Positions 25,239 through 34,455 of a DNA stretch of 64,000 nucleotides are shown piece by piece; positions within the stretch are counted from its first letter, which is position 1, and every line of letters begins with the position of its first letter. Under the pieces are notes generated by a model, which had not been told where the DNA came from, did not search any database, and saw nothing but the letters and a program-made list of their open reading frames with translations. Position numbers and translations under genes: made by a program. The DNA comes from an uncultured Verrucomicrobiota bacterium. GTDB lineage: Bacteria; Verrucomicrobiota; Verrucomicrobiia; Limisphaerales; UBA9464. The stretch spans positions 24,699-88,698 of the forward strand of contig CAIWAH010000190.1 in assembly GCA_903910585.1 (NCBI GenBank), in the 5' to 3' direction.

Positions 25239-25889
25239 CTACTGGACCGCGAAATCGGTCAGGAAGACGTCGGTGACCGAACCCTGTCCGAGCACGTGGT
25301 TGAAGGCGCCGACGAGCTCGGCCTTGATCAGATTGCGGGATCCGGTCTTTTCAAGATCCGCCAAGGTCTTGGCGGCCAGCACGCTGCTCGCGGTGTCACG
25401 GAGCTGGGCATCGAACTCCTCCACCAGCGAGGAGAGGTTCTTCTTCGCCCCGACTACGGAGATGTTGGCCTGGAGAAACCGGCTTCCCATGGTTCCGGAG
25501 ACGTTGACGAGAATCTTGCTGCTCAATGGGACCGGCGCCTTGGCGCTCTTGGCAGCCTTGCCGCCTCCGCCGTGAGCATCTCCGCCGCCGCCACCGTGGG
25601 CGTCTTCCTTGGGCGCACCATGTCCATCGTCCTTGGCCCCGTGACTGTCTTCCGCCGCGCCGTGTCCGCCATCGTCCTCGGTGGCGTGGGCGTCTTCGCC
25701 TTCGGCCGGGGCGCCGTGGGCGGCGGGTGCCGGTGCCTTCAATTTGGGCAGGAGCACAAACTGGGTGAGCGCAAAGGCGACCGCCGGCATCAGCACAAGG
25801 TTGAGGATCAGCGGCAGCATCGCCTTGATGCCGCCTCCGCCGGCGGGGGCGGCGGCCGCAGCGGGGGCTTCTTTGGCCTCGGTGGACAT
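25239..25889 (-). CDS. fliL: Flagellar basal-body protein FliL with His-rich linker
   Basis: 216 residues. One membrane helix lies at about 24-47. The periplasmic FliL domain (about 118-216) starts with LSSKILVNVSG and ends with VLGQGSVTDVFLTDFAVQ. FliL surrounds the stator and supports torque. Between helix and domain, residues 51-118 form a Gly/Ala/Asp linker with histidines at 58, 68, 76, 83, 90, 98 and 106, a spacing of 7-10 residues, mostly as AHG or DxHG. This is far longer than in standard FliL and looks able to bind divalent metal (inference). Confidence 0.93.
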   Translation of the reverse strand: MSTEAKEAPAAAAAPAGGGGIKAMLPLILNLVLMPAVAFALTQFVLLPKLKAPAPAAHGAPAEGEDAHATEDDGGHGAAEDSHGAKDDGHGAPKEDAHGGGGGDAHGGGGKAAKSAKAPVPLSSKILVNVSGTMGSRFLQANISVVGAKKNLSSLVEEFDAQLRDTASSVLAAKTLADLEKTGSRNLIKAELVGAFNHVLGQGSVTDVFLTDFAVQ

Positions 25890-25912
25890 AGGGGTTACTC
25901 GGCGGTTGGGGG

Positions 25913-26779
25913 TTAACGCTTGAGGTTCACCACTTCCTGCAGGATCTCGTCACTCGTGGTGATGATCCGGGCGCTGGCCTGGAAGCCGCGCTGGGTCGTG
26001 ATGAGGTTCGCGAACTCGTTGGTCAGGTCCACATTGGACGATTCGAGGGCACCGGCCTGAATCTCGCCCAGACCGTTGGTCGAAGGCGGCGCCGGCGTGG
26101 GGGAATCGGCACCGCCCAGGGGGCCGGCAGCCGAAAGTCCGGAGTAGAGATTGTTGCCTTCCTTGAGCAGGGCCTGCGGGTCGCTGAAGCTCTGCAGCAG
26201 GACCTGTCCGCGATTGTATTCGGTCGAGTCCGTGAGGCGGATTTTCAGGTGGCCGGTCGGCGTGATGCTGTAGGCCGCCAGCTTGGCATCGGCGCTCGCG
26301 GTGTCCGGCCGGGCCGCGGCGTCCACTCGGAGGTCGCCGACGGTCGAAAGGCCGAGGTCGTTGTAGCCCTGCAGGCGGTAACCCTGGCTGGTCACCAGAT
26401 AGCCGTTGTCGTCCACCCGGAAGTTGCCCGCCCGGGTCGCGAATTCCGAACCCGTGACGGGATCCTTCACCATGAAGTAGCCCTCCCCGTTGATCGCGAG
26501 GTCGGAGTTCACGTAGGTCTGGTTGACCGAACCCTGGTTGAAGATGTTGCGGATGGCCGTGGTGGTCACGCCCGACCCGACCTGCTGGCCCGGAATGGAC
26601 CCGCGGCCGCCGGCCCCGCCGCTGGAGGCCTGCAAGGTCTGGCTGAACGAATCGCCAAAGTCGGCCCGCCCGGCCTTGAAGCCCAGCGTGCTGGAGTTGG
26701 CGATGTTGTTGCCGATGACGTCCAGACGGGTCTGGAACTGGTGAATGCCGCTGACGCCGGCGTTGAGGGAACGGATCAT
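25913..26779 (-). CDS. flgE: Flagellar hook protein FlgE (short)
   Basis: 288 residues from ATG 26779. The N-terminal rod/hook signature MIRSLNAGVSGIHQFQTRLD and VIGNNIANSSTLGFKAGRADF, and the C-terminal LESSNVDLTNEFANLITTQRGFQASARI, are typical of FlgE/FlgF/FlgG. Its place between flgD and fliL argues for FlgE, though it lacks the large middle domains of the enterobacterial hook protein. Rod protein FlgF or FlgG is the alternative. It overlaps flgD by 4 bases. Confidence 0.88.
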   Translation of the reverse strand: MIRSLNAGVSGIHQFQTRLDVIGNNIANSSTLGFKAGRADFGDSFSQTLQASSGGAGGRGSIPGQQVGSGVTTTAIRNIFNQGSVNQTYVNSDLAINGEGYFMVKDPVTGSEFATRAGNFRVDDNGYLVTSQGYRLQGYNDLGLSTVGDLRVDAAARPDTASADAKLAAYSITPTGHLKIRLTDSTEYNRGQVLLQSFSDPQALLKEGNNLYSGLSAAGPLGGADSPTPAPPSTNGLGEIQAGALESSNVDLTNEFANLITTQRGFQASARIITTSDEILQEVVNLKR

Positions 26780-27216
26780 GGTCTTTCCGAGACGTTGACT
26801 TGGGGCGACAGGTATTCGACCGAGAGCAGCTGCTCCATGCCGTAGGCCTTGCCTCCCACAATGAGTTTGGGCGTCCCTGCGACCAGTTTGACGGCTTCCA
26901 CGACTCCCTGGGCCGTCTCCTCCTTGTCTGCCTGCAGGACGACGCGCTGCCCGAGCAGCGTTCCGGCCTGCAAAGATTCGATGTCCTGCTGCATCGCCTG
27001 GCTCTGCTCGAGCGAGCTGAACTGGGCCATCTGCGCGATGAACGACGTGTCCTGCATCGGCTTCATCGGGTCCTGCGTGCTCATCTGCGTGGCGAGCAGT
27101 TTGAGAAAATCCTGCTGGCCGAGGGTCTGGACCAGCTGGCGTTCGGCCCGGGTGCCGTTGTAGGAAACCGAGTTGCTGAAGGCGGCGTTGGCCGAGACGT
27201 TGGGAACGGTGGACAT
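26776..27216 (-). CDS. flgD: Flagellar hook cap protein FlgD
   Basis: 146 residues. The conserved N-terminal block QDFLKLLATQMSTQDPMKP, then FIAQMAQFSSLEQ, identifies FlgD, which caps the growing hook and guides FlgE polymerisation. It lacks the C-terminal Tudor/FnIII domains of longer FlgD, as in many minimal versions. It is coupled to flgE (ATGA overlap) and lies 17 bases after fliK. Confidence 0.93.
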   Translation of the reverse strand: MSTVPNVSANAAFSNSVSYNGTRAERQLVQTLGQQDFLKLLATQMSTQDPMKPMQDTSFIAQMAQFSSLEQSQAMQQDIESLQAGTLLGQRVVLQADKEETAQGVVEAVKLVAGTPKLIVGGKAYGMEQLLSVEYLSPQVNVSERP

Positions 27217-27233
27217 AAAAGCGGGTGGTGTGG

Positions 27234-28676
27234 TCAGGCCCAGGACTCCAGGCTGCGGCGGGAACTGCCGCCGGGGTTGATCCGGATCGGCCGGACGGAT
27301 TCCGTGGCGATTGCCGGGGCTGCGGTCGCGGGCCGGGTGCGGTTACCGGAAAAGACGAACGGGGTCTCCGCTCGGGATTGGGGCGGCGGATTGAATCCCT
27401 GCCGCGAATGCTCGCCGGCAAAGCTCATGGAAGTCTCGTTCAGCGGGGCGAGGCGGACGCCTTGCTGCGCCAGTGATTCCTGCAGCCGTGCCCAGCTGCT
27501 GCCCAGAGCTTGGGCGTCGCCGCGATCACAGCGGACACTTGCTTCGATCTGTCCGGAGCGCTGCACCAACTGCACATGCAGTTCCGTCTTGCTGTCGGGT
27601 TTCAGCACCACTTCCACGGCTTCGCGGGCGGTTTGGCGGAAGCGAACGACCTGGTCCTGCAGCAGGGAGGTGACCTTGGCGGCCTGATCGGCGGGCGAAG
27701 TGCCGGGGATTTCGGACGGATTCGCCAACGTGGCCGATTCGCCGAAGTGCTCGGCGCTGAGCACCGGAGCGAGCGGTGCCTCAGTGGTCGATCCGCCAGC
27801 GGGCTCTTGGTCTTCGCGAGCCTCCTGGGACGGCACGGCCATGACCGCGTCCTTTCCCGCGTCTGACGACGTCGAGGCGGCAAATTCGTCCCGTTGGAAC
27901 CAGCTTTTCACTTCGACCACCGGTAAAGCAGCGCGTGTGCCACGTAGTGATTCTCCCTGTTTCCCAGTGATTTCCGCGAATTCTTCCGAGGTTGTGGTAG
28001 CCTCCGGTCCGGACTTGTCCGAAGCGGTCGGCAGATTTGTCTCGGTGTCCGTCTTGGGCACTGGAACCGCGCGGGAGAGCAGGGCGGCTTCCGCGGCCTT
28101 GGCCACGGCCGGCGAATTGGCGGAGGAGGTGTCGGTTGGCCCGGCGGGAGCGACGGCGGCTTGGGCGGACGAAGCCTGAGACCGAAGGGTATCGCGCCAG
28201 TCGCCTTTCGAGGGGGCACTGTCGGCGGTGAACGAGGTCAGGTCGGAAAAGGACGGGGCGCCGACTGCGGGTTCCGAGCCTACGCTTGGAACCGCCGGAG
28301 CGGCCGCTTCGGTTCCCCCGTCGGCTTCGGTGAGTTCGACAGCTGGGGGCGGCAAAATGGCAACCGCGCAGGGGCAGGACAGCAGTTTGTCGGCAGGCTC
28401 CGGGTCGGTGCCGTCTTCGGGGCGGGCTCGGCGCGGGCGGCGTTCGGTGGAGACGGGTTCGGCGGCGTCGGTTTCAGCCGCCCCCTTCGCCGAACTCTCC
28501 TTGGATTCATCCGGCTTTGACCGGGACGCGGACTGATCCGGACGCGGCTCCGAGCGCAGGTTGAATTCCGCGAAGGAACGTGAGCCGGCCGGATTCGGAA
28601 TCCGGCTGAAACTTGCACCCGCGGAGGGTTCGGACGACAACATCGCGGGCGGGAAGGCGGAGACAGCGGCGCTCAT
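27234..28676 (-). CDS. fliK: Flagellar hook-length control protein FliK
   Basis: 480 residues. The first 350 or so are low-complexity and rich in Ala, Pro, Ser and Glu, as expected for the molecular ruler. The C-terminal globular part (about 355-425: VEVVLKPDSKTELHVQLVQ, then GQIEASVRC and LQESLAQQGVRL) is the FliK switch domain, which contacts FlhB to change export from hook to filament. Position between the MotE-like gene and flgD fits. Its start overlaps the upstream gene by 4 bases. Confidence 0.9.
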   Translation of the reverse strand: MSAAVSAFPPAMLSSEPSAGASFSRIPNPAGSRSFAEFNLRSEPRPDQSASRSKPDESKESSAKGAAETDAAEPVSTERRPRRARPEDGTDPEPADKLLSCPCAVAILPPPAVELTEADGGTEAAAPAVPSVGSEPAVGAPSFSDLTSFTADSAPSKGDWRDTLRSQASSAQAAVAPAGPTDTSSANSPAVAKAAEAALLSRAVPVPKTDTETNLPTASDKSGPEATTTSEEFAEITGKQGESLRGTRAALPVVEVKSWFQRDEFAASTSSDAGKDAVMAVPSQEAREDQEPAGGSTTEAPLAPVLSAEHFGESATLANPSEIPGTSPADQAAKVTSLLQDQVVRFRQTAREAVEVVLKPDSKTELHVQLVQRSGQIEASVRCDRGDAQALGSSWARLQESLAQQGVRLAPLNETSMSFAGEHSRQGFNPPPQSRAETPFVFSGNRTRPATAAPAIATESVRPIRINPGGSSRRSLESWA

Positions 28677-29302
28677 GGTTTGCCCTTGGTGGCCGCCGGC
28701 TGCTTGGCGAGGCGGATCTTTTCAGTGAGGGCCGCCGCGCGGGTCGCTTCGGTCGGCCCCATACGGGTCAGGGCCTCAAGGATTGGTCCCACTTCGGCCT
28801 CCTTCATCACCGCGAGCGTCTTCACGACCGGCACATCATCGAGCTTGCTGAGGAGCTCCGCGGCGCCGGCCGGAGTCATGGTGGAGTAGGTCTTGGCGAG
28901 GCGCTTCAGATTCGGGATTTCCTCCGCCTTGATGTCGGTGAGCTGCTGGTCGATTTCCGACTGCATCTTCTTCACCGAGGCGGCGACCTGGTCGAGTTCG
29001 GTGCGTTCGGCCTTCAGGCGGTCGGCGAGGGCCTGCAATTCCTGCTCCTTGGTGGCCAGTGCCTTTCGCTCGGACTTGAGCTCCTTCATCAGCAGGTCCA
29101 CCTCGGGATTGTAGTAAACCCAGGATTCCACCGGATGGCTTGGCGCGGCGACGACGGTGCCGTCCGGCGCGATGATGGTCTTGGCGGGCGCCGCCGCGGG
29201 GCGGATGGACGGCGCTGCGGAAAGCAGCGTGAAAAGCCACGTGGCCAGAAACGCGACACCGCCGACGACCGACGAGACGAGGGGGGATTCGAGGGCTTTC
29301 AT
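28673..29302 (-). CDS. MotE-like flagellar protein (MgtE-N type domain)
   Basis: 209 residues. A membrane helix at about 12-30 is followed by a coiled coil at about 70-125 (LKSERKALATKEQELQALA). The C-terminus resembles the MgtE intracellular N domain, related to FliG-type helices (TMTPAGAAELLSKLDD, AEVGPILEALTRM). This architecture and the place after fliJ match MotE/YlxF, a periplasmic chaperone-like protein of flagellar motors. The role is inferred from homologous operons. Confidence 0.8.
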   Translation of the reverse strand: MKALESPLVSSVVGGVAFLATWLFTLLSAAPSIRPAAAPAKTIIAPDGTVVAAPSHPVESWVYYNPEVDLLMKELKSERKALATKEQELQALADRLKAERTELDQVAASVKKMQSEIDQQLTDIKAEEIPNLKRLAKTYSTMTPAGAAELLSKLDDVPVVKTLAVMKEAEVGPILEALTRMGPTEATRAAALTEKIRLAKQPAATKGKP

Positions 29303-29320
29303 GGGTTGCGAAACGTGATT

Positions 29321-29767
29321 TCAGCCGAACATGCCGGCGAGCGAGCGCAGGGGAAGATCATCGAGGATGTGCTGTTCCTCGCGCTGCTGTTCCTGGAGGT
29401 GGCCGGAGCGCGCCTTTTCGTGGTGCTTGCGGACGGCCTCGGCTTCGCGCCGGGCGGTAAGCATCACTCCGAGGGCCTGATTCAACTGGATCTCCGCCTG
29501 TTCAAGCAGGCGGGCAGCCTCATCGCGGCGTTCCTGCAGCACGGCGCAGAACGACTGCCGCTGACGGATGTCACCCGCCGGGGCGCCGTTGCCGAGGAGG
29601 TTGGAACATTCCAGCTGGCCCGCGGCCAGTTCCCGTTCGGCGCGGTCAACCGTCTGGACGGCGTTGGCCCGCATCGCGAGCGCGCGCGCGTATTGTTCGG
29701 TCGCCTCGTTCTCACGGCGGTCACGGACCCGTTGCACGGCGGTCAGGCGATAGCGGAAGGGTTTCAT
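29321..29767 (-). CDS. fliJ: Flagellar export chaperone FliJ
   Basis: 148 residues, almost entirely helical coiled coil: FRYRLTAVQRVRDRRENEA at the N-terminus, then long runs of Ala, Arg and Glu. FliJ is the stalk-like subunit that links the FliI ATPase to FlhA. The identification rests on the N-terminal pattern and on the gene order, directly after fliI (10-base gap). Confidence 0.9.
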   Translation of the reverse strand: MKPFRYRLTAVQRVRDRRENEATEQYARALAMRANAVQTVDRAERELAAGQLECSNLLGNGAPAGDIRQRQSFCAVLQERRDEAARLLEQAEIQLNQALGVMLTARREAEAVRKHHEKARSGHLQEQQREEQHILDDLPLRSLAGMFG

Positions 29768-29777
29768 CGGGATTCAG

Positions 29778-31154
29778 TCAGCGGGTGTTGGCGGGACGTG
29801 GCCGGGCGGGTTCCGGAAGGGCCATGGTCTGGGCGAGCTGTTTCCAGCTCTCGCCGGCGCTGAAGCCCTCGCGGACGTTCTGGCGCAGGAACTGGTTCAG
29901 CGGCGCATGCAGCTGGATGGCGCGATCCACCAGGGGATTCGTGCCCTGCGGATAGGCGCCGATGTTGATGAGATCCTGGTTGGCCCGGTAAACCGCCATC
30001 GCCTCGCGCGCCTTCGCGGCGAGTTCGACCTGCTCGGCGGTCGTCAGGTCGCGGACAAGGCGGCTGACGCTCTGGAGCACGTCGATCGCCGGGTAATGGT
30101 TGGCGTGCGCGAGTTCGCGGGTGAGCACGATGTGGCCGTCGAGAATCGACCGCACCGCGTCCGCGATGGGCTCGTTCATGTCATCGCCCTCGACCAGGGT
30201 GGTGAACAGGCCCGTGATGGAGCCGCGCTCGCCGGTGCCGGCGCGTTCGAGGAGCTGCGGCAGATAGGAAAATACCGACGGCGTGTAGCCGCGGGTTGCC
30301 GGCGGTTCACCGACGGCCAGCCCGATCTCGCGCTGGGCCATCGCGAAGCGGGTCACCGAGTCCATCATCAGCAGGACGTTCTGTCCGGCATCGCGGAAAT
30401 GTTCCGCAATGGTCATCGCCACAAACGCGCCCTTGAGGCGGGCCAGTGCGGGGTCGTTGGAGGTCGCCACGACGATCACGGACTTCTTCCGGCCGGCCTC
30501 GTCGAGGTCCTTTTCCAGGAACTCCCGGACCTCGCGCCCCCGTTCGCCGATCAGGGCGATCACGTTGACGTCGGCCTCGGCGCGGCTCGCCATCATGCCG
30601 AGCAACGTGGACTTGCCCACGCCGCTGCCGGCGAAGATGCCGAGGCGCTGGCCACGGCCGCACGGGATGAAGGTGTCGAGCGCCTTGATGCCGGTCTGGA
30701 ACGGCAGCTTGATGCGCTGACGCCGCAGCGGGTGCGGTGGCTGGACGTTCACGCTGACATAATTTTCCGCCTGAAGCGGACCGCAGCCGTCAATCGGGTT
30801 GCCGAGGCCGTCAATGACCCGGCCCTTGAGTTTGGCGCCGACCGGAGCCTGCAGCGGCCGGCCGAGCGCGACGACCTCGCAGCCGGGATGGATGCCGTGA
30901 ATCTCGCCGAGCGGCATCAGAAGGACGTGCCGGTCGCGGAACCCGACGATCTCGGCGAGCGTGGAAGAATCGTGCCGGGGCGATTCGATCCGGCAAATTT
31001 CGCCCACCGAAGCCATCGGTCCCTCGGCCTCGATGATGAGCCCGATCAGCTGGGCGACGCGGCCGCGGTTCTGCAACGCCCGCGTGTGCCGGACGCGGTG
31101 GAGCAGCGTCCGCAGGCGGATGTGCGCATGGCTGGTTGGCAGGACGGGAGGCAT
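29778..31154 (-). CDS. fliI: Flagellum-specific ATPase FliI
   Basis: 458 residues. Walker A is AGSGVGKSTLLGMM, the catalytic region has ALIGERGREVREFLE, Walker B is NVLLMMDSVTRFAMAQREIG, and LVEGDDMNEPIADAVRSILDGHIVL is a further conserved block in two parts. FliI hydrolyses ATP to unfold and feed export substrates to the flagellar type III gate. Its start codon shares a base with the fliH stop (TGATG), so the two are translationally coupled. Confidence 0.97.
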   Translation of the reverse strand: MPPVLPTSHAHIRLRTLLHRVRHTRALQNRGRVAQLIGLIIEAEGPMASVGEICRIESPRHDSSTLAEIVGFRDRHVLLMPLGEIHGIHPGCEVVALGRPLQAPVGAKLKGRVIDGLGNPIDGCGPLQAENYVSVNVQPPHPLRRQRIKLPFQTGIKALDTFIPCGRGQRLGIFAGSGVGKSTLLGMMASRAEADVNVIALIGERGREVREFLEKDLDEAGRKKSVIVVATSNDPALARLKGAFVAMTIAEHFRDAGQNVLLMMDSVTRFAMAQREIGLAVGEPPATRGYTPSVFSYLPQLLERAGTGERGSITGLFTTLVEGDDMNEPIADAVRSILDGHIVLTRELAHANHYPAIDVLQSVSRLVRDLTTAEQVELAAKAREAMAVYRANQDLINIGAYPQGTNPLVDRAIQLHAPLNQFLRQNVREGFSAGESWKQLAQTMALPEPARPRPANTR

Positions 31155-31741
31155 CAGGTGAGGAGGGTGTCGCGCAGGACTTCGAACTTCGTCTCCCGGC
31201 GACCATCAATCGTGCCAAATGACGTCTGCACCATGCAGCCGCCGCGGGAGACCGTGTCGGAGACCTCGAACGTGACCTGGTCCGAACCGCTGGCGGGACG
31301 GAGCAGGGGAGAATCGGCCTCCTGCAGCAGGGCGAGATCCTCCGCATGGAGCTGCACGCGGACGGCGGTCTTGGTCTCGACCTCTTCGAGCGCCTCGCGC
31401 ACCGACGCCTCCACCTGGGTCTGGTTGATGGGCAGTCCCGCCACCATCTTGCGGGCGACCTCCAGGGCCAGCGAAACGAGGGTGCCCTCGCATTCCCGGG
31501 CCACCTGGCCGACGGAATTCTTCAGCGACGTGAGGATGCCGTTCTGGAGGGCGGCGAACTGCGTTTTCTGCCGTTCGAACTCGGCCCGGGCAGCGGCTTC
31601 GCCTTCGGCCCGGCCGCGGGCATAGGCCTCCTGCTCGATTTTTGGGTCGGGAGCGGCGACTGAAGTGGGACGCGGGGAGCCGGCCAGCCGGACGTCGTAG
31701 AGGGGCTGGGGCAGGGTGATCGTTTCGCGCCCGGAATTCAT
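31154..31741 (-). CDS. fliH: Flagellar assembly protein FliH
   Basis: 195 residues. A charged helical stretch (YARGRAEGEAAARAEFERQ) precedes the conserved C-terminal part with EVARKMVAGLPINQTQVEASV and VQLHAEDLALL as separate blocks. FliH is the peripheral stalk and regulator of FliI. It overlaps fliG by 4 bases at its start and fliI by 1 at its end. Confidence 0.92.
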   Translation of the reverse strand: MNSGRETITLPQPLYDVRLAGSPRPTSVAAPDPKIEQEAYARGRAEGEAAARAEFERQKTQFAALQNGILTSLKNSVGQVARECEGTLVSLALEVARKMVAGLPINQTQVEASVREALEEVETKTAVRVQLHAEDLALLQEADSPLLRPASGSDQVTFEVSDTVSRGGCMVQTSFGTIDGRRETKFEVLRDTLLT

Positions 31742-32814
31742 TTGGAGCCCGGCTTCCCGCCGGAATCGCCGAGGTCGATCTCGCCTTCGCTTTCGAGCCG
31801 GCGGACGCTTTCGATGATGCGGAGTTGGGCGGCCTCGATGTCGCGCAGCTTGAGCGGTCCCATGAGGGAGATTTCCTCGGCGACCGTCTCGGCCGCGCGC
31901 TTGGAAATGCAGCCAAGGAGCTTGCCCTTGAGGTCGTCGGAGCAGGTCTTGAGGGCGACGGCGAGGTCCCGCATGTCCACTTCGCGGAGGATGCGCTGGA
32001 GGGCCGGCACATCGAGGTTCCGCAGGTCCTCGAAGGTGAACATCTTCTGGCGGATCGAGAGCCCGAGCTCGGGATTGCGTTCCTCGAGGGTCATCAGCAG
32101 CGACTTGCTGACGTTCTTGTCGAGGGCATTCAGCAGGCTGGCCGCGGACTTGACGCCGCCGGTCTGGTTCAGCGCGCGGGTGTGCTTGCCGCCCATGCGC
32201 TGGATGATGACCTCGATGATTTTCTCGACCACCTCGATGGGCGTCGGTCCCAAGGTGGCAAGGCGCTCAATGACGTCTTCGCGCAATTCGGAGCGGAGCA
32301 TCATGAGGAGCTCGGACGCTTTGTCGGGCGGAAGGTAGCTGATGACCAAGGCGATGGTCTGTGGCTGTTCGGTTTTCAGCAGGTTGAAGAGCTGTCGGGC
32401 CTCCAGGTCAACGATCTGCTGGATGGCGGCGACGGGTGCGCGCTGGGGGGCGACGCGGCTGATGATGTTCGAGGCCTTGAACAGGCCGACCGCCTTTTCG
32501 AGCGTATTCTGGGTGAATTCCACTCCGCCCCGGATCGATGTGCTGGCGTGGACCGCGATTTCGCCGAATTCCTTCAGCACGGCCACCTGGAGCTCGTGCG
32601 TGAGCATGCTCATCTTGGCAGTCTCGCTGCACACGGCCTCGATCTCGTGCTCATCGAGCTGCTTGAGGAGCATCGACGCGCTTTCGGGTCCCAGGACGAC
32701 GAGGAGGGCGGCCAGCTTCTGGACCTTGGTCATCTTGGCGACCTCGGCGGCAGCGGCCTCGGCGGCCGGATTGGCGGGCGGGGCGGCTTTCTCGGCAATG
32801 GCGGCGGCGGACAT
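31738..32814 (-). CDS. fliG: Flagellar motor switch protein FliG
   Basis: 358 residues. It has an Ala/Pro-rich N-terminal extension of about 25 residues, then the FliG N domain (KLAALLVVLGPESASMLL), the middle domain with the PEQ-type segment TEQPQTIALVISYL, and the C-terminal domain with MFTFEDLRNLD and the charged torque helix. FliG couples the MS ring to the stator. It starts 8 bases after fliF and overlaps fliH. Confidence 0.95.
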   Translation of the reverse strand: MSAAAIAEKAAPPANPAAEAAAAEVAKMTKVQKLAALLVVLGPESASMLLKQLDEHEIEAVCSETAKMSMLTHELQVAVLKEFGEIAVHASTSIRGGVEFTQNTLEKAVGLFKASNIISRVAPQRAPVAAIQQIVDLEARQLFNLLKTEQPQTIALVISYLPPDKASELLMMLRSELREDVIERLATLGPTPIEVVEKIIEVIIQRMGGKHTRALNQTGGVKSAASLLNALDKNVSKSLLMTLEERNPELGLSIRQKMFTFEDLRNLDVPALQRILREVDMRDLAVALKTCSDDLKGKLLGCISKRAAETVAEEISLMGPLKLRDIEAAQLRIIESVRRLESEGEIDLGDSGGKPGSK

Positions 32815-32822
32815 GGTTCAGA

Positions 32823-34436
32823 TCACTTGGGGTTGCCGCGGTCCATCCAGGTGCGGACCGCCTGGGCCATGTTGCTGGGGTTCTCGCGGATCAGGCGGTT
32901 GAGCACCTCCACGGAGACGACGCCGGGAGCGAGCTCCTCCTCGTCGGCATGGCCGTTGCCCTTGCCCTTGCCGTGCCCATTGCCGGCCAGCTGGCCGACA
33001 GGGATGCCAAGCGGGATGTCCTCCATCGGGGTCTTCTTCACGGCGCGCCAGAAGAAGCCGAGGACACCGAGGCCGAGGGCCGGGTAGGCGAGCTTCGCGA
33101 AAAGCTCGATCCAGAACTGCTTCTGGCTGTCCTTCTCCAGCCTTTGGGCCATTTCCAGGGCCGGCTGGTCATTGAACGGAATCTCCTCGAGCGTGATCTC
33201 GTCGTTCCGGGTCGCGTCCCCCTCGACGATCCCGAGGGCGCTCTGAACGGTCTTGCGGAGCTTTTGGATTTCCTCGGGCGAGCGGGGGGCGGCGACGCGG
33301 TTGGTGCCCGAGCCGGTGAATCGGGAAGCGATGAACACGGCGGCGGAGAGCCGCTTCAGGCCGCCGGCGGCCTGGGTCAGGCTACTGGTGGTCTTGTTGA
33401 TCTCGTATTGGTTGTTCGTGACCTTCTTCTTGGTGTTCGTCTGGTTGGTCGAATTCAGCGCGGAGACGCTGTTGGTCTCGCCAGTGTTGAGGCTGATGCC
33501 GGGAGCGCTGCCGGAACCGCTGGGCGTGGTGACCAGCGAATCGGTGTTCTCGTCGTTCATCGTCGCACTGCGGAGCACCTGACCCTCAGGATCGAATTTC
33601 TCCTCGGTGCGGATGATGCTGTCGAAGTTGATTTCGGCCGAGACCCGGACGACGGCCTGGCCGGGACCGAGAACCTTTTCGAGCATGCCCTCGACCTTCT
33701 TGGTGAAGTGATCCTCCAGCTGCTTGCGGGCGCCGAGCTGGGTGGTGGTCAGGCCCGACATCGAGTTGTCCTCGTTGCTTTCACTCAGGACGTTGCCGAA
33801 ATTGTCCACGACGGAGACAAAGTTGGGCGAAAGGCCTTCCACGGCGTTGGCGACGAGGGAACGGATGGCGTTGACGGTCTGGGGCGGCAACTGCGGGTTG
33901 CTCGTGCGCACAAAAACCGACGCGGTGGGACGTTTGGGACGGTCGGCAATCAGGCGGTTCTCCGGCATCACGATCAGCACCTGGGCCTTCTCGATGCTGT
34001 CCACCTCCTCGATGGTCCGGGAAAGCTCGCCCTGGATGGCGCGGAGCAGGTTGGCCCGCTGGACCAGGTCCGAGATGCCGAACGCCGGCTTGTCGAACAG
34101 CTCATAGCCGACCGCGGAACTGCTCTTGCCAATGCCCTTGGCGGCGAGCTGCCAGCGCATCAGGTGAACCTTGTCGGAGGGAACGTAGATGCTGCCGTTG
34201 CGGATCTGGTGATCCACCTTCGCGTCATTGAGCGCGGAAACGACCTTGGCCGACTCGGCCTCGTCCAGCTTTCCGTAGAGCAGCGAGTAGTCGGGCCGGG
34301 ACGACCAGAGGCCGACGCCGACGAGCCCGATGACGAGGGCCAGTCCGGCCAGCACGATGGACACGCGCTGGTTGAGGCCGAGCTCCTTCCAGGTGGTGAG
34401 CAGTTGCTGACCGAAGTTTTGCGGATTGGCGTTCAC
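32823..34436 (-). CDS. fliF: Flagellar MS-ring protein FliF
   Basis: 537 residues. The first membrane helix is at about 23-45. The ring-building motifs follow: DYSLLYGKLDEAESAKVV, the block with DKVHLMRWQLAAKG, RAIQGELSRTIEEVDSIEKA and ASVFVRTSNPQL. A second helix lies at about 453-470 (ELFAKLAYPALGLGVLGFF), and the C-terminal tail that binds FliG follows. It forms the MS ring in the inner membrane. Confidence 0.96.
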   Translation of the reverse strand: MNANPQNFGQQLLTTWKELGLNQRVSIVLAGLALVIGLVGVGLWSSRPDYSLLYGKLDEAESAKVVSALNDAKVDHQIRNGSIYVPSDKVHLMRWQLAAKGIGKSSSAVGYELFDKPAFGISDLVQRANLLRAIQGELSRTIEEVDSIEKAQVLIVMPENRLIADRPKRPTASVFVRTSNPQLPPQTVNAIRSLVANAVEGLSPNFVSVVDNFGNVLSESNEDNSMSGLTTTQLGARKQLEDHFTKKVEGMLEKVLGPGQAVVRVSAEINFDSIIRTEEKFDPEGQVLRSATMNDENTDSLVTTPSGSGSAPGISLNTGETNSVSALNSTNQTNTKKKVTNNQYEINKTTSSLTQAAGGLKRLSAAVFIASRFTGSGTNRVAAPRSPEEIQKLRKTVQSALGIVEGDATRNDEITLEEIPFNDQPALEMAQRLEKDSQKQFWIELFAKLAYPALGLGVLGFFWRAVKKTPMEDIPLGIPVGQLAGNGHGKGKGNGHADEEELAPGVVSVEVLNRLIRENPSNMAQAVRTWMDRGNPK

Positions 34437-34455
34437 GGGGGAAAATCAATGGGGC

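Noticed and set aside
29907..31625. A 572-codon plus-strand frame across fliI and fliH
   Set aside because: Antisense to two flagellar genes with clear motifs; no recognisable protein features.
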